From positions 1-60,491 of the IMG/VR virus record IMGVR_UViG_3300028835_000602: 60,491 bases of DNA. One strand, 5' to 3'. The position numbers and the translations under genes were made by a program. Below, one piece after another: positions 25,175-33,900 of this stretch. The notes beneath the pieces are model-generated. The model ran no database searches, was not told the DNA's origin, and saw only the letters and a program-made list of their open reading frames with translations. Positions within the stretch are counted from its first letter, which is position 1. Each line of letters starts with the position of its first letter. This DNA is from a virus.

Positions 25175-27889
25175 ATGGATCTGATGGCGAAGATAGATAA
25201 GAAGAGCGGTGAGGCCGACATCACGGTCTCGATAGTAATCCTCACCCGGAACAACCTTCCGATCACAATCGACTGCCTGATGGCGGTGACCGAAACGCTG
25301 CCTGATGGCGTGGAAGCCGAGATCATTGTGGTAGACAACCACTCGACCGATGGGACCCGGATGTGGCTGGCATGGTTCGGATCGATGTACGCCAATCCGG
25401 AGACGAACCCCCACCCGACGAAGAAGATCAGGCTCCGACAGATCCTTTTGGACCGGAACTACGGGTTCCCGGCCGGCTGCAACCGCGGCTTCCGGAAGGC
25501 GAAGGGCGACGTGGTGGTATTCCTGAATAATGACGCGGTCGTTACGCCTGGCTGGTTCGAGGAGCTGCTGACTCCCCTGATCTACGTCCCGGAGGCCAGC
25601 TTCACGGCACCGGTGAGCAACTTCAGCGGGGGGAACCAGCAGGTCAAGGCCCCGTACACTAACCAGGAGCAGATGCTGAAGTTTGCAGAGGAGAACCTGG
25701 GAAAGAACCACAAGAAGGCGGTGGCATCGTGGATGGTGACAGGCCTGTGCCTGATGGCGCAGCGGGACTTCCTCCAGGAGCTGGTGGGGTTCCACGTCCC
25801 GGCCGGCCAGCTGTTCGATGAGCGGTTCTTCCCGGGAATGTGGGAGGACAACGATCTGTGTCTCCGGGCTCGGCTGAAGAGCCGGCAGAGCCTGGTGTGC
25901 CAGGGGGCGTTCGTCCATCACGAGGGATCGAAGACGATCAGCAAGTTGGAGATCACGCCGCGGGAGCTGTTCGAAAGGAACCAGCGGAAGTTCCGGGAGA
26001 AGTGGCAGAAGGAGTTCCCGGCGGAGGACAAGATCGTGGCGATGCTCCGGGTAAAGAACGGGATCCGGCACATCCGAAGGTACTTCGAATCCCTGGAATG
26101 GGTCGACGAGATCGTGGTGCTGGACACAGGATCGACGGACGGGACGATCGAGGTGGTCGAGGAGAACCTGAAGAGAAACGGCGGGAAGGTGGCGGCCTTC
26201 AACCGGTCCCGCTTCCGGGACAAGTCGTTGCAGGAATATAAGGAGCGGCAGTTCCTCCTGGAGATGGCACAGAAACGCAACCCGACGTGGATCGTCCGCC
26301 AGGATGTCGACGAGGCCGTGGAGCTGAAGATCCGGGACAAGCTCCCGCTGATGCTTCGGCCGCTGGACCCGCAGACCCTCTGCTGGCAGTTGCCGATGAA
26401 GACCTTCTGGCGGGGGGAGAAGAAGTACCGGATAGACGGGGACTGGGGCAAGATGTGCCCGATGGTCCTCTTCCGGAACATGCCGGGGGATAAGCTCTTC
26501 GACAACAAGCACCCCCAGGGATTCCACACGCCGACGGTCCCGGTCTTCCAGTCGGGCAACGTGGGATTCGTCAACGTATCGATCCTCCATTACGGCTACT
26601 CGAGCTACCGAGAGGCCCAGAGGAAGCATACCTGGTACGTGAAGACGGACACGGAGAAGCGAAGGGGGGCGATCGGCGGGAGGGGCAACTACTCGCACCT
26701 GGTGGACGAGAGTGGCCTAAAGCTGCTTGACTACCATCCGGACGGGGGGATCAGCCTTCTGATGATGGCGAGGGCCAACGAACTCGAGGGCGCCGCCAAG
26801 GTGATCGAAGCGGTGGCCCCGTTCGTTGACGAGATCATCCTGGTTTATACGGACAACCAAGTAGAAGGTGTCGCTACTGACATACTGGAGATAGCTATCA
26901 AAGCGGCATTGCTTGAATATACCGGATTCTCTAAGCTCCCGATTCTGAGGGTTTACAAATATGACTGGAACGACGACTTCTCGGCCGCCCGGAACTTCGG
27001 CCTGGCGAAGTGCACCCGACGGTGGGTGATGTACCTGGATCCGGACGAGGAGCTATCATCCCAGGACCTGGGAAAGATCTCGGCGGTGACCGAGAGGGAC
27101 GAGACGATCATCCATATCTTCTCGGTGCTGAACCTCTTCGACGATCCCGGGGAAACCCTCAAGCCGCGGGCGAACATACAGGAGTCGATCAGGTTGTTCC
27201 GGAACATGCCGGGGAAGATCTACTTCGCAAACCTCATCCACGAGACGCTATGTGACGCCCTGGAGAAGATAAAGGGGGGACCCCCCCCACCCGGGCGCCC
27301 CGGAGTTCTGGTGAGGCACAAGGGGTATTTGGCGAGCCAGGAGGACATGAACCGGAAAATGTACCGGTATGCGCAGTTGAGCATGAAATGGGCGGAGCAG
27401 GCCCCGAACGACAGCCGGCCGCTCTACAACCTGGGGCTGCACTATCTGGATCTTGACGATATCGACACGGCCCTGGACTACTTCGAGCGGGCTCGGAAGA
27501 AGGACGACGGAAAGCTGTGGCAGGTCAACCAGGCCCTGATGGGGATATATCTCCGGAACGGCCAGGTGCTCGCCGAGGAGACGATGAGGAATATGCCGGA
27601 GGGCCATCCCCGGGTCGAGCAATTGAAGAAGATCGTGGAGATCCTGGCGGAGAATGTCGGGGAGGTCCAGCACGTGATAAGGGAGGTCCCGGATGGCGAC
27701 AGCAACTCTAAGGCTCTACGACAAACAGGTGCAGGCGCGACTGCGGAAGTCGGCAAAGCGGGCGGTGACAAAATCGATCAGGCTGGTAAACAGGCAGTTC
27801 ATAAGAAACATCAGCCTGACGGATCACTCGCTAAAGGAACTGGCGGACATGGGGCATCCATATCGCCCCGGGGGAAACCCGCCGCATAG
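25175..27889 (+). CDS. triple GT2-family glycosyltransferase with TPR repeats
   Basis: 904 aa. Three GT2-type domains in tandem. Domain 1 (~15-285): VSIVILTRNN, VVDNHSTDGT, FLNNDA. Domain 2 (~288-510): VAMLRVKNG, LDTGSTDGT, RQDVDE. Domain 3 (~525-740): LLMMARANE, DDFSAARNFG, YLDPDEEL. These motifs hold the sugar-nucleotide and metal ligands. TPR-like repeats follow (~750-850: RPLYNLGLHYLDLDDIDTAL). The last ~66 residues overlap the next gene by 197 bases and look like out-of-frame sequence, so an ancestral stop was probably lost. It would glycosylate protein or polysaccharide in the cytoplasm. Its place among head-tail genes suggests a virion target. Confidence 0.85.
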   Translation: MDLMAKIDKKSGEADITVSIVILTRNNLPITIDCLMAVTETLPDGVEAEIIVVDNHSTDGTRMWLAWFGSMYANPETNPHPTKKIRLRQILLDRNYGFPAGCNRGFRKAKGDVVVFLNNDAVVTPGWFEELLTPLIYVPEASFTAPVSNFSGGNQQVKAPYTNQEQMLKFAEENLGKNHKKAVASWMVTGLCLMAQRDFLQELVGFHVPAGQLFDERFFPGMWEDNDLCLRARLKSRQSLVCQGAFVHHEGSKTISKLEITPRELFERNQRKFREKWQKEFPAEDKIVAMLRVKNGIRHIRRYFESLEWVDEIVVLDTGSTDGTIEVVEENLKRNGGKVAAFNRSRFRDKSLQEYKERQFLLEMAQKRNPTWIVRQDVDEAVELKIRDKLPLMLRPLDPQTLCWQLPMKTFWRGEKKYRIDGDWGKMCPMVLFRNMPGDKLFDNKHPQGFHTPTVPVFQSGNVGFVNVSILHYGYSSYREAQRKHTWYVKTDTEKRRGAIGGRGNYSHLVDESGLKLLDYHPDGGISLLMMARANELEGAAKVIEAVAPFVDEIILVYTDNQVEGVATDILEIAIKAALLEYTGFSKLPILRVYKYDWNDDFSAARNFGLAKCTRRWVMYLDPDEELSSQDLGKISAVTERDETIIHIFSVLNLFDDPGETLKPRANIQESIRLFRNMPGKIYFANLIHETLCDALEKIKGGPPPPGRPGVLVRHKGYLASQEDMNRKMYRYAQLSMKWAEQAPNDSRPLYNLGLHYLDLDDIDTALDYFERARKKDDGKLWQVNQALMGIYLRNGQVLAEETMRNMPEGHPRVEQLKKIVEILAENVGEVQHVIREVPDGDSNSKALRQTGAGATAEVGKAGGDKIDQAGKQAVHKKHQPDGSLAKGTGGHGASISPRGKPAA

Positions 27890-28178
27890 CCCGGCATGGC
27901 TGGTTCACAAGCAGTCTGGGGGCCTGGTACAGGACGCAGTTCTGAAGCCGGAGGTGTTAGAGACGGATGATTCGTTCGTCGCAAACTTCGGGCTGGATCC
28001 CAACGACCCCCAGGCCCGCGGTGTGGTGCTGGGGGACCAGGTGGGAATACCGATGATGCCACGGCCGGTAGTATGGGGAACTTTGGGACAGTTGAAGGAA
28101 GAGGTAAAGAAGACGATGATCGAAGAGATGAGAAGCGGATCAGGAGCTGGGACAATATCAGTGATAGGAACGGCATAA
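27693..28178 (+). CDS. putative head-tail joining / tail completion protein
   Basis: 161 aa, basic N-terminus (KQVQARLRKSAKRAVTKSIR) followed by GHPYRPGGNPPHSP, a pattern seen in HK97 gp10-like tail completion proteins (helix, then loops before a small beta domain). AGGGAGGTCCCGG precedes the ATG. Starts inside the glycosyltransferase ORF. Confidence 0.55.
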   Translation: MATATLRLYDKQVQARLRKSAKRAVTKSIRLVNRQFIRNISLTDHSLKELADMGHPYRPGGNPPHSPAWLVHKQSGGLVQDAVLKPEVLETDDSFVANFGLDPNDPQARGVVLGDQVGIPMMPRPVVWGTLGQLKEEVKKTMIEEMRSGSGAGTISVIGTA

Positions 28179-28179
28179 G

Positions 28180-28599
28180 ATGGCAGACGAGCGGACAATA
28201 GAGGACTTCCCGGAGTTGTGGAGGTACATCTGCATCAACGATGAGGAGTTGCGAAAGGTAATCGGAAACCGCGCGTATCCGACACACATCACCCAGGTCA
28301 CAGGCCCGAAATACCCGTGCGGAACTCTACACGACTTCGATGCGACGCCGGACGTCGGGATCCCGGCGCTCAAATACGGGAACTACCTGATGGAGTCATG
28401 GGCGGATACGGATGTGGTAGCGAAGACGATACAAAACCACTTTGAAAGATTGTTCCATACCCTGGCCGGCAAGAGGTTCGGGATCACGATCGGTCAATGC
28501 TATATGCTGAGGGGTCCCAAGGTGGGGCCCTTCGACCAGGAGAAGAGCAAGTTCCACCGGATGAGCTATTGGCGGGTGGACTGGTGGAAGACGGCTTAA
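28180..28599 (+). CDS. putative tail terminator / completion protein
   Basis: 139 aa. Order and size suit a tail terminator just before the tail tube gene. Sequence is mixed alpha/beta and ends MSYWRVDWWKTA, similar to DUF3168-like minor tail proteins that end in an aromatic-rich strand. No firm motif. Confidence 0.45.
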   Translation: MADERTIEDFPELWRYICINDEELRKVIGNRAYPTHITQVTGPKYPCGTLHDFDATPDVGIPALKYGNYLMESWADTDVVAKTIQNHFERLFHTLAGKRFGITIGQCYMLRGPKVGPFDQEKSKFHRMSYWRVDWWKTA

Positions 28600-28609
28600 C
28601 GAAGGCGGA

Positions 28610-28918
28610 ATGAAATCGAAAAAGGACAAGTTCGACCAGGCTCCCAACTCCCGGCAGGAGTGGCTGTGCAAAAGTTGCGCAACCGCCGGCAACCAGGTCG
28701 TGCTGGGGATCGTCGAGGGCGATTCCCTGCGGGTAAAGCACAAGGACCTGTACATCGAGATCTTCGGCGAAGCCAGAGTAATGATAAACTGCCCGAAGTG
28801 CGGCCAGAGGCAGGAGCTGAAATCGACGGCCTACGACCTGGTGATTGAATATCTAAAGAAACTGAAAGAGAAGGGGGAGCCGGCACCGGAGAGGCCCGGA
28901 CCGGCAGCGAAGGATTAA
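28610..28918 (+). CDS. zinc-ribbon protein, 102 aa
   Basis: Two cysteine pairs, CKSC near residue 19 and CPKCGQRQE near 62, spaced as in a zinc ribbon (Com-like). Lys-rich ends. May bind nucleic acid. It is followed by a 121-base gap (28919-29039) where I see no clear promoter. Confidence 0.55.
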   Translation: MKSKKDKFDQAPNSRQEWLCKSCATAGNQVVLGIVEGDSLRVKHKDLYIEIFGEARVMINCPKCGQRQELKSTAYDLVIEYLKKLKEKGEPAPERPGPAAKD

Positions 28919-29039
28919 CGACTATAAGAGCTTACGGAAGGATTCGCGTCCCTCCCGAGCTCACAAATAGATACCATTGTGACAGCCTGAGGCTGAAAGG
29001 CTCGAAACAGAACTGCGCATGGTAGTTAGGAGGTGGCTT

Positions 29040-29627
29040 ATGGGCTTCCAAGTCAACTACAACGTGCCGACGTATGAGAAGAGAAATCTCACGTTTGGCC
29101 AGGCGCGCGTTTTTCTCGGGCCTCCGGGAGAGACGCCTACTAAGGACGTCGGGGCGACGGACGGAAATGTCGAACTGACGTTCACGAAGGAGACCCTCGA
29201 GGTTTGGCAGGGTTCTCCGTCGGTGCTGATCGCGCAGTACATAACCCTCCAAGGAGCTACCCTTCGTTTCACAGCGATGGAAGGGATGGCGAGATTGGAC
29301 CTTCTGAGATATGCGCTCGGGGCGGGCGACTATACAGGAACGGAGGGTGTAGGCACCGAAATCCTCGACTACGGCGGGAATGCGAACCTCGCCGAGGTTG
29401 CGGCCCGCGTTTTCCACAGGATGCCTAATGGGACGTGCGTTTTCTTCTACGTCTGGAGGGCACAGTCGCAGGCCGATTCAACCCTGTCCTTTAACAAGAC
29501 CGGGATGAGTGGACTCCCGATCGAGTTGAAGGTGCTGGATGGTGAGTACGACTTCACCGGAGCAGCACTTTCGACGACCAACAAGGGCAGGCTGTTCAGG
29601 GTCATTAAAATCAACGCCCCGGTATAG
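29040..29627 (+). CDS. major tail tube protein
   Basis: 195 aa from ATG 29040, with AGGAGGTGG upstream (the frame is open to 29019). Beta-rich, starting GFQVNYNVPTYEKRNLTFG and ending TNKGRLFRVIKINAPV. Size, place before the chaperone pair and tape measure, and overall beta pattern fit a siphovirus tail tube subunit. Confidence 0.7.
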   Translation: MGFQVNYNVPTYEKRNLTFGQARVFLGPPGETPTKDVGATDGNVELTFTKETLEVWQGSPSVLIAQYITLQGATLRFTAMEGMARLDLLRYALGAGDYTGTEGVGTEILDYGGNANLAEVAARVFHRMPNGTCVFFYVWRAQSQADSTLSFNKTGMSGLPIELKVLDGEYDFTGAALSTTNKGRLFRVIKINAPV

Positions 29628-29651
29628 GGGCATTAACCAGGGAGGGACGCG

Positions 29652-30245
29652 ATGAGTTCCGGAGAGAAGAAAGAAGGGAAGAAGAAGGAAACCCCGACGG
29701 TAACACCTATGTCGCCGCCGGGAGAAGAGGGAAGGCCCCAGGCATCCGAAGCGGCGCTGAAGATGGTGGCAAACATCCGGACGCACCAGGATGCGTATAA
29801 GAAACGGCTCGATGATCTGAGGAAGATGATCCGGGAGGGCCACACGGTCGAGGGCTGGATCCTGGAGGAGATAAAGGTTCCGCCGATCAAGGGGAAGAAG
29901 GAGAAGCAGGCGATCAAGCTGATCCTCGAGCTCTTCACCAAGAACCCGGAATTAGCCCGTGCGCTGAACCGGGAAGAGGGCCAGGATCTGGAGCCAACTG
30001 AAATCCTGAACCTGATCCTGGGCGCCCTGATGAAGGCGGTGGAGCTGCTGGAGGAGATGGCGGCATTGTTCGTGGAGAAAGACCGGGACTGGGTACAGGA
30101 CAACCTGATGGTCCCTGATATGGTGAAGGTCATCTCCCCTTTCTTAACCGCCGAGGCAGAGGGCTTCGTGGACATGATCAAGACGTTCAAGGAAGCGGGG
30201 ATGATGGGGACGATCGGAGCGATTTTGCCAATGATTTCAAAGTAA
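29652..30245 (+). CDS. tail assembly chaperone (first frame)
   Basis: 197 aa, helical and charged, with a disordered N-terminus. It sits between tail tube and tape measure, the standard place for the lambda G-type chaperone. The downstream frame 30257-30532 is in -1 register and is open backward past this gene's stop, as in G/GT frameshift pairs. Confidence 0.6.
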   Translation: MSSGEKKEGKKKETPTVTPMSPPGEEGRPQASEAALKMVANIRTHQDAYKKRLDDLRKMIREGHTVEGWILEEIKVPPIKGKKEKQAIKLILELFTKNPELARALNREEGQDLEPTEILNLILGALMKAVELLEEMAALFVEKDRDWVQDNLMVPDMVKVISPFLTAEAEGFVDMIKTFKEAGMMGTIGAILPMISK

Positions 30246-30256
30246 CGCTCCGACTG

Positions 30257-30532
30257 ATGAGGATGGGGGCTGGCTCGTTCGAACAAGCGGTCGACGTAGA
30301 CAATGAACAGGCCGATAGGCTAATAGCATACGACGACGAGTTCCGATTCGAGCAGGCCGAACTGGTGGCAAACTTGATAGCGATAAAGGTCAGCCAGATG
30401 TTCGGTGAGAAGGAAATAGATTACCCTCGACCCTCGGCGGAACCGGACAAGGATAAAAAAAGACCGGCAGTGAAGGGCGCGCCGCCGCTCACCGATGCAA
30501 TCGTCGATGAGCTGGTGAATATGACGAACTGA
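30257..30532 (+). CDS. tail assembly chaperone (second frame, -1 extension)
   Basis: 91 aa from ATG 30257, but there is no ribosome site before it. The -1 frame continues upstream through GDDRSDFANDFKVTLRLMRM, overlapping the end of the first chaperone, so a fused product by frameshift is likely. Acidic and helical. No perfect slippery heptamer is obvious; G-rich stretches near 30197-30209 are candidates. Confidence 0.5.
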   Translation: MRMGAGSFEQAVDVDNEQADRLIAYDDEFRFEQAELVANLIAIKVSQMFGEKEIDYPRPSAEPDKDKKRPAVKGAPPLTDAIVDELVNMTN

Positions 30533-30542
30533 AAGAGGACGC

Positions 30543-30947
30543 ATGGATATCAAGGAAGCAAACAGAATAATGAAGAGCGCCGAAGTCAGAGATCGGAAGG
30601 CGCTCAAGGAGGAGGCGAAAAGCAGGATCCGGGAATACCTGGATGCCTCTCCGGAGGATCAATGGTCTCTGACGACGCTGACGTACAGACACAAGTTCGA
30701 CAAAGCGGGCTTTCTGATCGAGGCCATGAAATGGAAGGGGCTGATTAGGGGCTTCAAGGTGGAGAGGGTGAAGATCCTCTCCGGGGTGCAAGTGATAGTC
30801 TACGTAAGGTTGACGTTCACAAACGGGAGGTCGAGGACGGTGATGATACCGATGACTAAGGAAGCAGACATCCGAACGCCGGACATCGACGCCTCACTTG
30901 GAGTGGATGGCAGGAACGCCCCGCCATTTTACCAGGTACACAATTAA
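30543..30947 (+). CDS. hypothetical protein, 134 aa
   Basis: Helical N-terminus with many Lys/Glu, then a beta region (VQVIVYVRLTFTNGRSRTVMIPM). GAAAGAGGACGC upstream. Lies between the chaperones and tape measure. No family recognised. Confidence 0.55.
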   Translation: MDIKEANRIMKSAEVRDRKALKEEAKSRIREYLDASPEDQWSLTTLTYRHKFDKAGFLIEAMKWKGLIRGFKVERVKILSGVQVIVYVRLTFTNGRSRTVMIPMTKEADIRTPDIDASLGVDGRNAPPFYQVHN

Positions 30948-30977
30948 CACCCGGATCGTTCTTTTCGCGATGCCCGC

Positions 30978-33900
30978 ATGGATGAACTGATCGCGGAACT
31001 AATCGGGACGGTCTCGATAAAGGGACTGGAGAAGACCGCGGCCGACATTAACAAGGTCGCGCAGAATCTCCGGAAGCTTTCCAACCAGACCGGCCAGCAG
31101 CTGGGAAAGCAGGAGAACCGCTATCGCTCCTGGTCCCAGCGGATCAAGGGCTTCGCCGAAAAGAACGGTGCCGCCCTGCGATCCATGGGCCGCTACCTCA
31201 CCGTCCTGGGAGCAACCCTCACCGCACTGGTTACCAAGTCGGGCCAGCTTTTCGTCGCTTATGAGAAGGGCGCGTCCGACATTTCCACCCTTTTGTCCGG
31301 TGGGCTGACGGAGATCTCCGGCCAGATGGCGATTTTCGACCAGGGGATAAAGCAGCTCTCCGTCGACTTCGATCAGACCACTGACAATCTCCAGAGGGGC
31401 CTGTACGACATCCTCTCTGCGTCGATTGCCCCGGCGGATGCGCTCCAAGTGCTGGCGGTGGCAAGTGAGGCGGCGACTGCCGGGCTGACCTCTGTCGGGG
31501 TGTCGGCCGATGCCCTGACGACCATCCTCAACGCCTACCAACTGGAAGCCTCCCAAGCCACCGAAGTCAGCGATAAGCTGTGGGCGATTGTCAAGCGGGG
31601 GAAAGTCACCTACGAAGAACTTGCCGGGAGCATCGGGCTTGCCGCGTCAACGGCGGCCGTTGCCGGGCTACGCTTTGAAGAACTCGGAGCCCTGATCGCC
31701 ACCGCCACCCGGGCGGGGGTGAGAAACCGGATCGCCATGACGGGGGCACGGTCCACCCTGCTTGCCTTCCTCAAAAACACCGACGAGCAGAAGGAAGCCG
31801 CCCGCAAGTTTGGATTCGAGCTGAACGAGGTGACTCTGGCGGCTGAGGGGCTTGAGGGAGTTATCAAGAAACTGGCTGGGGCAAACGACCTGAACCGGGC
31901 GGCGACTGCCGCGGAGATCGTCGAGATTTTCCAGAACCGCCGGGCCTTGAATGTCCTGGCCCCGGTCCTCCAGGACGTCGCAGGTTTCACGAAAGACATC
32001 GCTTTGCTGAATGACTCGGCGGGGCTCTCCGCGCTCGCTTTCTCGAAGCGGGCGGATGACCTGGGCTTCCAACTCGGGCAGCTTTCCAAGCAGCTGAAGA
32101 TACTGATGATAGATTTCTTCGAGCCGCTGGTTCCCCTGATTAGAGGTATCGCCGACGCTATTGGTGGACTCCTGAAGTGGTTCGAGAATTTGAACGCGGG
32201 TATGAAGGGGGTAATCGCAACGATCACCCTGCTCTCGGGGGTGTTGCTGACGCTGACTGGAACCCTGGCATTTCTCCTCCCTGGTCTTCTCAAGTTTGGG
32301 GCATTACTGTCTGGGCCAATCGTGATCGGGATAGCCGCCGCTGTAGCTGTGCTCGTCGGGGCGGGGGGTCTGATAGCCGCAATCAGCGCAGCGAATAGCG
32401 AGTTCGAGGATGCGGGAAAAAATGCGTCGGAGTTTGCGGCGCGGCTTAAACAGACAGTGGCTGAGTATGAATCGACGCAAAAGAGGATCGAGCACCTGAT
32501 CTCAAAGTATGACGAGCTGAAGCTGAAACTGGCTGAACAGGAGAAGGGGACGGACGATTATATCAAGACGCAGAAGGAGCTAAAGAAGACTATCGACGCA
32601 ATTCTGAGAATAGTTCCGGATGCGGGGGGAGCGTGGAACGACTACGGGGTCATCATCGACATCGACAAGAAGAAAGTCGAGGAGTTCACCGAAGCTCAGA
32701 AAGAGAACCTTAAGATCACCCAGGAAATCGCGTCGATTACATCGGAAATCACCGCCCGCAGGCTCGAAGAAAACAGGGAGGCCAGGGAGGAGGAACGAAA
32801 GCAGGTCCAGGCCGACATCGAATTTTATACCCAGCAACAGGCTGCATTGAGGGCCAGGCTGGAGGCAGCGACAGTCCCAGGCCAGCCCCTGGAACTGATC
32901 CCCCCGAAGGCGACGATCGACAGATACAAGCTGGACATCCTGGAACTTGATAAACGGCTGAACCCGCTTAAGAAGACACTGGCCGAGCTGAATAAGGAGG
33001 GCAAGGAACATGAAGCGGCGTTACTGAATATGGCGTCCGGCCTGAAATTCATGTCCGATCAGGGGAGAATCTCAACAGCACAGCTTAACACCACCCTCGA
33101 TTCACTTCGAGGACTCCGGGCCGCATACAACGGATTGGTTGCGGGGGCCATCGAGCCGACGAAGACATCAATCGACATCCTCGGCGAAGCCTTCGCCAGG
33201 AGCAAAAAGGAGTTTCCAGACTTCAGGGCATACATCGACGACGTGCGGGAGGCCAGCCGGGCAACGATCAACTGGGGTGAGGTCGCCGGGAAGATCGGGA
33301 AGGAAATGGCGGACCTCGAGGCCGAGTTGGAGACCCTGTGGGAAGCGGGGGATTTCGAGGCGTTCTTTAAGAAACAGGTGGCATGGCTGGAGCTCCTGAA
33401 ACGCCAGAATAGCGCAATCACAGAGCAGGGGGACGAGGTTAAGAAGCTGGCGAAGGTAATCGACGAGACGGCCCAGCGGATGCTGGAGTTCGAGGGCTTC
33501 TCGATCCAGTCGCTGATCACCTACCTCGAGCTGCAGCGGGACAAGTTCGAGCAGGGATCGAACGAGTGGCTGGCCTACGAGCAGCTGAAGGTTAAATATA
33601 CTGACGAGGCAGCCGCGCAGATCATCCAGATCTGGGGGAACGTCACGACGGACTTCAAGGCCGGGCTGAGCGATATGCTCCAGGCGGGGCTCCAGGGATG
33701 GGACAACCTGGGGGACGCAGTGGACGACTTCGGGAAATCGATGGTGGCGTCCCTCCGCAAGGCGTTCGCAGACTCCATAATAGAGAAGCTGGGATTCGAC
33801 AATTTATTCAAGGAGAACATCCTTGGGCTTGAGGGGATACTTGGAGGCTTCGGACAATCAATCGCCTCGACATTTGGCGGTATCTTCTCCTCTATTGGGG

